NCBI GenBank assembly: GCA_963707875.1
Contig: CAVPRU010000014.1
Coordinates: forward strand, 434,001-498,000
DNA from: SZUA-320 sp963707875
GTDB lineage: Bacteria > Gemmatimonadota > Gemmatimonadetes > Gemmatimonadales > GWC2-71-9
Direction of reading: 5' to 3'
Length of the DNA: 64,000 nt
A program made the position numbers and the translations under genes. Positions 1-9,700 of the stretch are shown one piece after another (position 1 is the first letter of the stretch; each line of letters opens with the position of its first letter). Under the pieces are notes generated by a model. That model saw only the letters and a program-made list of their open reading frames with translations, was not told where the DNA came from and searched no databases.

Positions 1-627
1 GCAATAGGCGTTGTCGTAGGCCAGCAGGATCTGGTGCCGCCGGCAGATCTCCACGGTTCGAGCCAGATACTCCGGGGTGGCGACCGCCGCGGTCGGGTTG
101 TTGGGATAGTTCAGGAAGACCACCCGGGCCCGGCCAAGCACCTCTTCCGGCAGCGCGGAGAGTTCGAGCAGGAACCCCCGGTCCGCCGTGAGGGGGACGA
201 TATGCGGCTCGGCCCCGGCCAGCCTGGCCCCGCCCAGGTAGGCCTGATACCCCGGCTCGGGGATGATCGCGATATCGCCCGGATCGAGGAACGCCAGGGG
301 CAGGTGGGCGATCCCCTCCTTCGACCCGATCAGCGGCAGCAGCTCGGAGACCGGGTCGACCGTCAGTCCGAAGCGACGTTCGAGATACCGGCCAATCGCC
401 TGCCGGAAGGCCGGCAGGCCCTGCTGGAATCCGTACTTGCTGAGGGCCGGGTTCTCCACCGCGCGCTGCAGTGCCTCGACCACCACCGGTGGCGGAGGAG
501 TGTCGTTGTCCCCGGCCCCGAGGTCGATCACATCAACCCCGGCGTCCTGCAGCCGGCGTTTGATCGTCGGCACATCGGCGAGGGGATAGCCAGGGAGCGC
601 CCGGAGGCGCGCATTCGGTCCGATCAT
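1..627 (-). CDS. PLP-dependent class I/II aminotransferase, 3'-truncated by window edge
   Basis: N-terminal 209 codons of a fold-type I aminotransferase, from ATG at 627; the C-terminal half with the PLP-binding lysine lies outside the window. Visible family features are the N-terminal segment VIDLGAGDNDTPPPPVV, the helix KYGFQQGLPAFRQAI, the NYPNNPTAA loop, and the Asp in LLAYDNAY expected to contact the PLP ring nitrogen. The pattern resembles the aspartate / LL-diaminopimelate aminotransferase group; substrate cannot be assigned. It is the last visible gene of a minus-strand run and its ATG overlaps the FAH gene stop (ATGA), so it is probably translationally coupled. Confidence 0.85.
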   Translation of the reverse strand, partial: MIGPNARLRALPGYPLADVPTIKRRLQDAGVDVIDLGAGDNDTPPPPVVVEALQRAVENPALSKYGFQQGLPAFRQAIGRYLERRFGLTVDPVSELLPLIGSKEGIAHLPLAFLDPGDIAIIPEPGYQAYLGGARLAGAEPHIVPLTADRGFLLELSALPEEVLGRARVVFLNYPNNPTAAVATPEYLARTVEICRRHQILLAYDNAYC

Positions 628-1247
628 CGGCTGTTGCCCACCACAGGATTGCGAAGGAGCCCCACCCCGGGAATCTCCACCTCTACGACGTCCCCGGGCA
701 CCAGCGGACCCACACCGGCCGGGGTGCCGGTGAGGACCAGATCCCCGGGTAGCAGGGTCATCACCCCGCTGATGAAGGATAGAAGGGTCGGAATCCCGAA
801 GTGCATGTCGCTCGCCAGGGCCTCCTGTCGCACTTCGCCGTTGACCCGCCCGATCACGCTGAGGCTCGCCCAGTCCAGCCCAGATACCACCTGCGGCCCC
901 ACGGGGCAAAAAGTATCAAACCCCTTGGCCCGCCCCCACTGCCCGTCGGTCCGCTGAAAGTCGCGGGCCGTCACGTCGTTGGCACAGACGAACCCACCAA
1001 TCGCGGCCCGGGCCTGGTCCGCATCCGCCCGGTGGAGCTGTTGACCGATCACCACCCCGATTTCCGCCTCGTGCTCCACCTGGGCGGACTCCGGCGGGAG
1101 CACGATCGGCTCATCGGGGCCGATCAGGGCGCTGGGCGGCTTGAGAAAGAGCATCGGAGCCGCTGGCAGCTCATGGCCCATCTCCCGGGCGTGCGCCCGG
1201 TAGTTCCGGCCCACACAGATGATCTTGCTCGGCGCCACCACCATCAT
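624..1247 (-). CDS. Fumarylacetoacetate hydrolase family protein
   Basis: A 207-residue single-domain FAH-fold protein, the size of bacterial acylpyruvase / oxaloacetate decarboxylase homologues (FAHD1 type) rather than full fumarylacetoacetase. It begins with the family's KIICVGRNYRAHAREMG and shows the metal-binding acidic motif VEHEAEIGVVIG, then ANDVTARDFQ, the KGFDTF loop and the late LTGTPAGVGP strand-turn. Members cleave C-C bonds in 2-oxo acids using Mg2+; the exact substrate is unknown. It overlaps DinG upstream and the aminotransferase downstream by 4 bases (ATGA at both ends). The start is ATG at 1247, with a second in-frame ATG directly after it. Confidence 0.88.
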   Translation of the reverse strand: MMVVAPSKIICVGRNYRAHAREMGHELPAAPMLFLKPPSALIGPDEPIVLPPESAQVEHEAEIGVVIGQQLHRADADQARAAIGGFVCANDVTARDFQRTDGQWGRAKGFDTFCPVGPQVVSGLDWASLSVIGRVNGEVRQEALASDMHFGIPTLLSFISGVMTLLPGDLVLTGTPAGVGPLVPGDVVEVEIPGVGLLRNPVVGNSR

Positions 1248-3751
1248 ACCTCGGCTCCAATCCCGAAACGGGCAAAGAAGTCCTCACACTTGGTCCGGAC
1301 CTCGGCCCACGAACCGATTACCCGGTCGGCCGGCGGAAGGCTGTCGAGCAGCATCGGGCCGTAGCGCTTGAGCGCGGCCCGGCGGTCGAGCAGGATCACC
1401 ACCCCCACGTCCTGGCTGCTCCGGATCAGCCGGCCGAATCCCTGCTTGAGCTTGAGCGCCGCCTGGGGGAGGAGGTACGACCAGAAACCATCCTCGCCGG
1501 CCTCGGCGATCCGCTCCAGCCGAGCCGCGGTCAGCGGTTCGGAGGGCACCTTGAAAGGTAGCTTGCAGATGACCAGGACCCGCAGCGCCCGGCCCGGCAC
1601 GTCGACCCCTTCCCAGAACGAATCCGTCCCGAGCAGGATGGCCCGACCACTCTCCCGGAATCGCTGGAGCAGATGATCCCGGGGGGCTTCCCCCTGGATC
1701 AACAGCGGCCACCGTTCACCCAACCCGGCCCGCAGGGCCGAGGCCAGCCGCCTCAACTGGCGATGACTGGTGAACAGGACGAACATCCCCCCATCGCTGG
1801 CGTGCGCCAGTTCTTCCACCACTTGGGCCGTGGCCTGGTCATGTCCCAACTCGTCCTCCCGGGGATCGGGAATGTCGATCGGGACGGCGAAGAGGCACTG
1901 GCGGCCGTAGTCGAAAGGCGAGGGCAGAATCTCCCGGATTGAGACCAGGTTGGGTTCCAGCGTGAGGCCGGTCCGGGTCTCCAGGAACGAGAAGTCCCCA
2001 CCGGTGGCGAGGGTAGCGCTGGTCAGCACCACCGTCTCCAGGCGATCGAAGAGGGTCTCCCGGAGGATGGGGGCTAGGTCCAGCGGCACCGCCCGCAGGG
2101 TCGCCTGGGTGCCCCTGCCGTCCGCCTGCTCGATCCACCGCACCACGGGAGGGCCCCCTGGCCCCGGTTGCAGGGTCTGCTGGAATCCGTCGGCCACGGT
2201 GTCGAGGCGGCGGATCACCCCACGCAATTCGGTCAGCAGTTGCACCCGGCGGTCCCCCATCTCATCGGATTCCAACCGGTCGGCCACGATTTCCACCGCC
2301 TCTCGCAGCCGCCGGAAGGCCGACAGCCCGGCATCGAGTTCCCGCGCCAGTCCTTGTTCCCAGATCGAGTCCTCGGCAAAGCTGTCATCGACCCGCAGCA
2401 CGCCACCCGGCACCTCGGACAACCGGATCAGCAGTCGAGCAAAGACCGCGTCGGCTGCCCGGCGGGCCTCGGCCAGAGCGGGGACCAGCTGTCCCTGGAG
2501 GACGTCGAGGCTGGCTCGGCTGAGGAGATCTCGACCACCCGCCAATTCTGCCGACAGGGCGGGCACCAGCCCCCGCCCCCCGCGCTCGAATCGGCCGAGC
2601 AGGCGCCGCACACCCCGACTGGTCACCTGGATCCCCAGATGGGTGGCCGCCACATCTTCCAGATGATGCGCCTCATCAAGGATCAGTCGCTGGTAGGGGG
2701 GAAGCACCGCCGCTTCCATCCAGTTGTCTGACGCCTGACGGATCGCCAGGTCGGCCGCCAGCAGGTGGTGGTTCACCACCACCACGTCGGCCTCCGCCGC
2801 ACGACGGCGGGCCCGGAAGACGAAGCAGCGATCGAAGTGGGGGCATTGGAGCCTGGTGCAGAGGTCGGATTCCGCGGCCACCTCGTCCCACACCTCCGGG
2901 GTCGGGGAGAATGGCAAATCCCCCAGGGTCCCGTCTCCGGTGCGGTCGGCCCACCCGGCAATCCGCACCACTTCCTCGACCCGCTCGGGCTCGAACAGCG
3001 AGCCCTGGTGTCCCATCGCCTGGTCGAGTCGGGCCAGGCACAGGTAATTCCGCCAGCCCTTGAGGAGCGCGAAGGAGGGCGTCCAGTCCGGAGTCGCAAG
3101 CGCCTCTGCCAGGAGCGGCAGATCCTTCCCGACCAGCTGTTCCTGCAAGTTGATGGTGTTGGTGCTGATGACGGTGCGCTCACGATTGGCCTGGGCCCAG
3201 ATGAGGGTGGGGACCAGATAGGCAAAGGACTTGCCGACCCCGGTCCCCGCCTCAAGCAACGCGACACCCCCCTCGTTGTAGCGATCGGCGATGTGGGCGG
3301 CCATGTCCCGCTGGCTCGGGCGGTCTTCGTAGTTCCCGAGCAGGGCCGCGACCGGCCCGTGTTCGCCCAGGCTAGCCACCACGGCGAACGGATCGAGCAG
3401 CACCCTGGGCTCGGCGCGAGGCACCTCGACCACCACGTACAAGGCGGACACCGCGTTGTCCACGATCCCGAATCCAACCCCTTCGTCGTGGAGCCGGGCC
3501 GCCACGCCCAGGTCGGCGGGGGATGGCTCCAGCAGCCCGGTCGGATGATTGTGGAGCACCATCTCGCCCCGGCGAGCCGTACCGGGGAGGGCGAGCACCA
3601 TCTCCGCCGTCCCGCGCGCCACCGGACGGGCGGAGACGATCATGCCGGGCGCGTCGAAGGTTGCCACAAAACAGACCTCGCGCCCGCCGGCGGCGCGGAT
3701 CTCCCCGGCCATCACCGCGCGGACCGCCAGGGCGATCCGGTCGACGCTCAC
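1244..3751 (-). CDS. dinG: DinG-family Fe-S helicase with N-terminal JAB/JAMM domain
   Basis: 835 residues from a GTG at 3751 that overlaps the upstream stop (GTGA). Residues about 160-835 are an XPD/DinG superfamily 2 helicase: Walker A LEAGTGVGKS (167-175), four Fe-S cysteines (C238, C298, C303, C309), DEAH box (359-362), motif III LTSATL and late motif QGFGRLIRSS. Residues about 1-130 form a separate JAB/MPN domain with HNHP (67-70), S77 and D80, fitting the HxHP-x6-SxxD metalloprotease-like pattern of RadC/JAMM proteins. The helicase family unwinds 5'-3' DNA and R-loops in repair. The reading frame is open further upstream to 4336, but that part is antisense-like shadow over the next gene. 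The fusion is unusual; the role of the JAB part is unknown. Confidence 0.9.
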   Translation of the reverse strand: MSVDRIALAVRAVMAGEIRAAGGREVCFVATFDAPGMIVSARPVARGTAEMVLALPGTARRGEMVLHNHPTGLLEPSPADLGVAARLHDEGVGFGIVDNAVSALYVVVEVPRAEPRVLLDPFAVVASLGEHGPVAALLGNYEDRPSQRDMAAHIADRYNEGGVALLEAGTGVGKSFAYLVPTLIWAQANRERTVISTNTINLQEQLVGKDLPLLAEALATPDWTPSFALLKGWRNYLCLARLDQAMGHQGSLFEPERVEEVVRIAGWADRTGDGTLGDLPFSPTPEVWDEVAAESDLCTRLQCPHFDRCFVFRARRRAAEADVVVVNHHLLAADLAIRQASDNWMEAAVLPPYQRLILDEAHHLEDVAATHLGIQVTSRGVRRLLGRFERGGRGLVPALSAELAGGRDLLSRASLDVLQGQLVPALAEARRAADAVFARLLIRLSEVPGGVLRVDDSFAEDSIWEQGLARELDAGLSAFRRLREAVEIVADRLESDEMGDRRVQLLTELRGVIRRLDTVADGFQQTLQPGPGGPPVVRWIEQADGRGTQATLRAVPLDLAPILRETLFDRLETVVLTSATLATGGDFSFLETRTGLTLEPNLVSIREILPSPFDYGRQCLFAVPIDIPDPREDELGHDQATAQVVEELAHASDGGMFVLFTSHRQLRRLASALRAGLGERWPLLIQGEAPRDHLLQRFRESGRAILLGTDSFWEGVDVPGRALRVLVICKLPFKVPSEPLTAARLERIAEAGEDGFWSYLLPQAALKLKQGFGRLIRSSQDVGVVILLDRRAALKRYGPMLLDSLPPADRVIGSWAEVRTKCEDFFARFGIGAEV

Positions 3752-5028
3752 GTCTTGAGTTCTTTCTTCCTGGCGGCCGGGAACAGCACGTTGTTGAGAA
3801 TCAGGCGGTACCCCGGCGAGTGTGGATGCAGGGACAGGTCGGTCGGCAGGTCCCCGATCTGGTGCTGCGGATCTTCCGGGTCGTGCCCTCCGAAGAAGGC
3901 GAAGGTGCCCTGCCCTCGTTGGCCATGAATGTACTTGACCCAGGGAGCCCCGACCTCCTCGGCGAGAATGGTCAGCGCCGGCTTCAGGGTGTGGCGGCTG
4001 AACGAGGTGGTCAGTCCGTAGAAGTCCGGAATGACCTGCCGGTGGTTCTGCACCAGCATGCTGGCGACCGGGTCGATCTTGGCGCTGAAGTTGAACAGGC
4101 TGAAACTGCCCAGCGACTGCCGACCGCCCGGGGCGTTGACCTGGTGCCCGTCGATGTCGGAAAAGACCGCCGCGGCCGGGCTCTGTTCCAGCCGCGCCCC
4201 CTGAAAGGCGAAGGCCCGGTCCCAGGACATCTTCCGGCTGGCGTCCGGATCCATCGCGTTGCCGTCGGCGTAGCTGGCCGCGATGTCGGTGGTGACGGAG
4301 GCCAGCGCGAGATCGATCGTTTCGGTCGCGGTGCACATCGCGAACAGGAACCCCCCCGCCTCCACGTAGTTCGCAATGGTCTGCGCCACCCCGCGCTTCA
4401 GGGCGGGCACATGAGGGAACCCCAGTTCCCGGGCCATCCGCTGATTCCGCTCCACCATCTCCGCCAGCCAGGGTGCCCCGGCATAGTTGAGGTAGAACTT
4501 CGAGTACTGCCCGGTGAAGTCCTCGTGATGGAGATGGAGCCAGTCGTAACTCGGCAGGGTACCGCCGATCAGGGTCCCGTCCCAGATCTTCTCAAACCGG
4601 ATGCCGGCGTATTCCAGCGCCATGGTGACGGCGTCATCCCAGGGAGCGGCGTTGGGAGGCACGTAGACCGCCACTTTCGGCGCCTTCTCCAGCGGAACCG
4701 CGTCGGCGTTCGACTGCTGAATGTCCGCTTTGATCTGGAGAATGGCACCGTCATCCACCGGCTCGGCCCCAACCCCGGAGAGGGTCAGATCCCGGCTGGT
4801 GTCGGCCGCCGCCGGGACCAGGAAGGCCCCTCCCCGGTAGTTCAACAGCCACTCCGCGCGGTCACCCCGTTCGAGGACCCGGAACGTCACCCCGTACGCC
4901 TTCAGGTGATCGGACTGGGTGTCGTCCATCGGGATCAGCAACGAGGGCGCCCGGATCCGACCGGGCCGATGCCAGGCAGGCCAGAGCGCGGCGGCGCCAA
5001 CCATCCCGAGCCAGTCGCGTCGTTTCAT
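3748..5028 (-). CDS. Secreted protein of the family often labelled 'asparagine synthetase B' (function unknown)
   Basis: 426 residues beginning MKRRDWLGMVGAAALW, a Tat-like signal (RR near the start followed by a hydrophobic stretch). The mature part has PMDDTQSDHLKAYGV, a central HLHHEDFTGQYSKFY segment and the C-terminal LHPHSPGYRLILNNVLFPAA. Bacteroidetes genomes carry proteins of this type under the name 'asparagine synthetase B', but neither an Ntn glutaminase domain nor a synthetase PP-loop is visible, so that label is not supported. The His/Asp-rich HLHHED could bind a metal (inference). It sits between a TPR protein and DinG with ATGA and GTGA overlaps, implying co-expression. Confidence 0.75.
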   Translation of the reverse strand: MKRRDWLGMVGAAALWPAWHRPGRIRAPSLLIPMDDTQSDHLKAYGVTFRVLERGDRAEWLLNYRGGAFLVPAAADTSRDLTLSGVGAEPVDDGAILQIKADIQQSNADAVPLEKAPKVAVYVPPNAAPWDDAVTMALEYAGIRFEKIWDGTLIGGTLPSYDWLHLHHEDFTGQYSKFYLNYAGAPWLAEMVERNQRMARELGFPHVPALKRGVAQTIANYVEAGGFLFAMCTATETIDLALASVTTDIAASYADGNAMDPDASRKMSWDRAFAFQGARLEQSPAAAVFSDIDGHQVNAPGGRQSLGSFSLFNFSAKIDPVASMLVQNHRQVIPDFYGLTTSFSRHTLKPALTILAEEVGAPWVKYIHGQRGQGTFAFFGGHDPEDPQHQIGDLPTDLSLHPHSPGYRLILNNVLFPAARKKELKT

Positions 5029-6743
5029 CGCGCCGGGATCCCGCCCCGCGCCTGATCGAGCAGTCGGCGGGCCTGGGGAGCGACGGCGCTGCCCGGCCAG
5101 GCCAGAATCACCCCCTCCAGCAGCGGAATGGCCTCCGTCACGGCGCCCCGACGGAGCATGAGGCTGGCGCGCTCAAGGCCGGCCGCCGCTGATGCCGCAG
5201 GCGACCCCCCCTCCGCCGCTTCCCGGAAGAGCCGCTCGGCCTCGAGCGGATGGCTGGAGGCCAGCAGTCGGCCCGCCCACAGCAGCAGCTCCCCACCCCC
5301 ACGCTCCCGGGAGAGTGTGCGGGCGGTGCGTTCGAGCTGGACGGCTGCCCCGCCCGAATCGCCCCGGACGAGCGCCAGGTAGCCCTGCCCGAGGCCGGGC
5401 AACGAGTCCTGGTCAATCATCTGTACCACGGCCAGCAGGGATGCCCGCTCCGTGGCATCGTCCCGATCGTCCGAGAAGGGACCGGCGCCCATCAGGTCGG
5501 TGGTGGCCCCGCGCAGATCTCCTTGGGCCAGCCGGACCCGCCCCCGGATTCCGGCGCCGGCCATGCTGCTGTCCGCCGCAAGCAGGCGTTCCGCGCGCTC
5601 CAGGGCCCCGGTCCGCAACCACGCCATGGCCAGCGAGTGGCTCAGCCGCTCGCGCTCCTCGAGATCGACCGGAGCGCCCAGCTGCGCCAGCCGCGCTTCG
5701 GCCTGCGCCAGATCGCCTTCCGCGATCAGCACTCCGACCAGAGTCGCGGCTGCGGCACCCGCCATCGAGGCCGAGGCTGAACGATCGCCGGCCAGGCGAG
5801 CCAGCACCCGACGAGCCGAGCTCTGATCCCCTGCTTCGGCATAGGCTCTGGCGGACTCCGACAGCCAGCGAGGACGATCGTCGCCGGAGTAGTCAGCCAG
5901 TCGCTCCAGGGCCCTGCCCCGGGCCGACGCGATCCTTGCGCCGCCACCCAATCGGAGCTCGTCAAGAAAATCATGCAGCGCCGCCGCGCCCTCAACGCCG
6001 TCGGGCAGTCGGCGGGCCAGGAGGTCGTAGCCGCGGGCCGGATCGCCCCACCGCACCGAGAGCGCGGCCGCGAGCTGGTGCGCGGAGGCCCGTTCCATCC
6101 GGCCGAGCTGGGACAGGATCGCCGCCTGTCGATCGGGGGGGGCCTGGCTGAGGACCCCAACCGCGGAGCTGCGATACCCCGGCACCTCCTCCATGGCGAG
6201 AACCCACTCGGTCGCCGCCGTCGGGTAGTCGCCCTCAAGGGTCGCCAGCTGCGCCAACTCCGCTGCCAGGGCCGGCGGGCCGAGGAGGGCCCGGCCGCGG
6301 AGGTAGGCGCGCTTGGCTTCCAGCCGATCTCGAACGGTCAGGGCCGCGAATCCCCATTCCCGATAGGGCGCCTCGCTGCCGGGCTCGATCTCCGCCCAGC
6401 GGTCGACCAAGCGACTGACCGAGTCGGGTTGATGGGCCGCGGTCCACGCCCGAACCGCCACGCCATACACGACCGGATCATGGGTCGCAACCGTGAGTGC
6501 GGCCATGGCCGGTCCCGTCATCGCTTCCGGGCGGGCCAGCTGGCCCAGAGTCCGTTCCAGTCCCAGCAGGGCGTTGACGTGACTGGGGCGAGCATCGAGA
6601 ACCAGCTGATAGGCATGGGCCGCCGAGGAGTAGTTGCCCCGGCGCTCCAGGTCGAGCGCTGTACGGAGATCGGGTTCCTGGCCATGAGAGGTCCCGGCGA
6701 TCCCCGCCAGGAGCGTCAGGACCCAGGGGAGGCTCCTCCTCAT
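5025..6743 (-). CDS. Periplasmic TPR-repeat protein
   Basis: 572 residues starting at ATG 6743 (MRRSLPWVLTLLAGIAGTSHG signal peptide, cleavage near SHG-Q). The longer open frame up to 6887 lies in the DUF4175 gene and lacks a signal sequence, so it is rejected. The mature protein is Ala/Leu/Arg-rich alpha helices in TPR-like pairs, for example ALDLERRGNYSSAAHAYQL and ALLGLERTLGQLARPEA, and a C-terminal repeat near AIPLLEGVILAWPGSAVAPQ. It overlaps its neighbours by ATGA on both sides. A scaffold role for the envelope proteins encoded with it is inferred from context only. Confidence 0.85.
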   Translation of the reverse strand: MRRSLPWVLTLLAGIAGTSHGQEPDLRTALDLERRGNYSSAAHAYQLVLDARPSHVNALLGLERTLGQLARPEAMTGPAMAALTVATHDPVVYGVAVRAWTAAHQPDSVSRLVDRWAEIEPGSEAPYREWGFAALTVRDRLEAKRAYLRGRALLGPPALAAELAQLATLEGDYPTAATEWVLAMEEVPGYRSSAVGVLSQAPPDRQAAILSQLGRMERASAHQLAAALSVRWGDPARGYDLLARRLPDGVEGAAALHDFLDELRLGGGARIASARGRALERLADYSGDDRPRWLSESARAYAEAGDQSSARRVLARLAGDRSASASMAGAAAATLVGVLIAEGDLAQAEARLAQLGAPVDLEERERLSHSLAMAWLRTGALERAERLLAADSSMAGAGIRGRVRLAQGDLRGATTDLMGAGPFSDDRDDATERASLLAVVQMIDQDSLPGLGQGYLALVRGDSGGAAVQLERTARTLSRERGGGELLLWAGRLLASSHPLEAERLFREAAEGGSPAASAAAGLERASLMLRRGAVTEAIPLLEGVILAWPGSAVAPQARRLLDQARGGIPAR

Positions 6744-9700
6744 GGGGCCCCGCCCGGGGAGATGCGGCGGAAGTACTCGGTGACCAGGCGTCGCTCCTCC
6801 GGGGTGAGCTGGCGCAGTTCCTCCCACGACGGCAGCCGCGGGCCCCCACTCCCGAACCGGCGGGCGAGGGCAGGAGGCAGACTCCATTCTCCCTCCCGGG
6901 CGGTGGTGCTCTTCCGCTCCTTCTGATTGTCCTGCTCCTCGCCTTCGAGGGTTCGACCGGCGTCGAGCATCCGGCGGAAGAGTCGCTCCTGTCGTGCCAC
7001 GGTTTCCCGGTCGAGTTGGCCGGCATCCAGGCGCCGAGCCAGCTCCCGCGCCTCGTCCGCCAGCTCCTTCGTGCCGGGGATCTGCCCTTCCGCCCGCATC
7101 CGCTCCAGGGACTGGGCCATGGCCTGCTGCCGGGCAGCCATCCGCTGCAATTCCATCTGAATGGCCGACATCCCCGCCTGCGGCAACATGGTCCCCGCCT
7201 GCTGGGCCATCTGCCCTTGCTGTTGGGCGGCCTGGCTCATCCGCTCCATCGCTTCCGCCATCCCGGATCCCGAGCCCGCCCCGCCGACGTCGTCCCGGGA
7301 GCGGACCATCGCGAAGGCGGCCACGTTGAGCGCATCAACCGCCTGCGCTGCCTGCTCGGCCGCTTCCCGCGGATTGGCACTGGCCGAGGATACGGCTTCC
7401 CGGGCCTGGGCCATGTGGCGCCGGGCCACCACCAGCGCCACCGCGATCTGGGGGGACACCAGCGCGTTCTTCCCGCTGACCTCGCGGACCTGTTCGACCA
7501 ACTGCTGGATGCTCTCTTCGATCCCCGCCTGCTGGCGCCGGGTCCCGTTCAGCCCCGCCGCTCGACGAAAGCCTCCCTCCACCGCCAGCTGTTCTTGGCT
7601 CAAGCGCGCGGTCTCGGCCAGGGCACGGTCGAGGGCCCGCATCACCTCTTCCCGCCACGCGTCCTGCTGCTCCTCACGCTGGGCCTCCGTCTGCTCCCCG
7701 ACTTCCTGCATCATCGACTCCGCCGACTGCCCGGCCTCACGGGCCTGCTGGCGCTCCCCCTTCCGGGCCGACTGGGAGGCTTGCCGCATCTTGGCCGCTG
7801 CCGCCCGGGCCTTTTCCGCCGACTGCTCCATCGCTTCGCGGCGCTGCTCGGCGTCCATCTCTCCGGCGGCCCGGTCGAGGCCCCCGGCCAGCGAGTCGGC
7901 CCGCTGGGCCAACGCTTCCTCCCGGGCCGCGGCACGGGTGGAATCGTCGACACTGACCTGCTCGTTCCAGTCCCGCTGCTCCGCCGCCAGTTCCTTGGAA
8001 GTCTGCTCGAGTTGAGCAAGGTCTCCTTCCAGGGCCGCGCGTTGGAAGAGTTCCTGACTGCGGGCAAGAGCGTCCCGAAGTTCCTTCTGCGCCGCGGAGA
8101 GTCGCTGCAGCGCCTCCCGAGCCGCCTGGGGGTCGAGGTTCTTCAGGGCCTGCTGAAGCTCCGCCAATCGCTGGCGCAACTCAGGACTCAGCGCCCGAGC
8201 CATCTGCTCGCTCAACTCACGGAGTCGCGCCGCCAGGGTCGAGTCCTCGAGTCCGCCCTGCTCCACCGCCTCTCGCAGCGCCTCGAGGGTCTGCTGAAGC
8301 GCTGCTGCCTCGGCAATCATCTCCTCCTGGCGCCCGGCCACCTCCTCGGCTCGCCGCACCTCCTCGAACCCCATCGCGGCTTCCCCCTGTGCGGGGGCAT
8401 TCCGATTGCGCTGCGCCGCCAGTGCCTCGGTCTCCTGCTGCAGTCGCCGGGCCGCGTCGACCAGGGAGTCCAGTCGGGCTTGGGCCTGCCTGGTGGCCCC
8501 GGTCTGTGCCTCTCGCTGATCGGCCCGGGTCGGGACCACCAGCCGGAATTCCCTGGAGAGTCCGGTCCGGGCCGCCGGACTCTGATCCACCGCCGCCACC
8601 TGATACCAGACCGTGTCCCCGGCCACCAACTCCCAGCCGGCCAGATCGAGCGCGGCGGTGACCAGCGCGCTTGGAACCCCTTCGGCGGGAAGCGCCATCG
8701 ACTGCAACTCGACCCGGGATCGTCCGTTCCGCCGTAGCCTGACCTCGACCCGGGCCAGCCCGTGATCGTCCCGAACATCCGCTACCAGCGGCACCCGGAA
8801 GTCGCCGGGCAGCAGGGTGTCGACTCCCGGGACCAGCAGGTCCACTTGGGGTGAGCTGTCCGGCAGGATGGTCAGCTGCATGCGGACCACGTCATCCCCG
8901 AACAGCTGGCCTTCGGCCGCCGCCAGCATCAGTTGGTACTCCCCGGAGGCCGGGGGCGTCCACCGGCCATGGAGTCGGGTCCCGGTCACGCCCAGGGTAT
9001 CCGGTCCGCCGGGGCCGATCCACACGGCCGAAGCCAACGCTACGGAACTGATGCCTTCCGTCTCCACCACCGTGCCCTCCGGCAGCACCACGGGTTCACC
9101 GTTCCAGGCAAACGTCTCATCGTCCAGGTGGAGATACCGGGGATACCGGGCAGTCAGGGTCAGACTCCCGAGGAATGCCGGAAGACGAACCCTGATCACC
9201 AGTGTGTCGGAGGTCCGGGTGCCGCTCGACAGAAGCAGGTACCGGTCGGCCTCCAGACCGGCCAGGGTCGTGTCCGTCCGACCGGTGGAATCGAGCGCGA
9301 CCCGAACCGAGGCCCACGGCTGGCCTGGATTCCGGTAGGACAGGATCGCGCTGCGCTGGCCGGCGGCCTGGAGCGTGAGTCCCACGGACTCTCCCCGGCT
9401 GACAACCACTCGATCGGCCCGGAGGACGAGAGGCGCCATGAAGGTCTCGAGCGCGCGGGCTGGCTGCCAGAGCAAGCGCCCGTTCCCTCGGAGCGGGCGG
9501 GCGGCGGCCAGGACAGTCAAGCCGACCAGCAGCCCAAGCGAGACCATGAGCACCCGCCGCCGCAGTGGTTCGATCAGCCGGGCCACGGCGGGCGGGCCGT
9601 CGCGCAACAGGTCCTCGGCACGGGCAGCGTCCGCTTGGCCCGCCAGAAGCAGGCTGGTCCCCCGAGCCAAGGGGGAGAGCTGTGCAACCAGGGAACCGCT

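Noticed and set aside
3752..4336. N-terminal extension of the DinG frame to a 1030-residue protein
   Set aside because: The extra part is an Arg/Gly-rich out-of-frame reading of the upstream gene; GTG 3751 gives the usual 4-base overlap.
3748..5028. Asparagine synthetase
   Set aside because: No glutaminase domain, no PP-loop, and a signal peptide is present.
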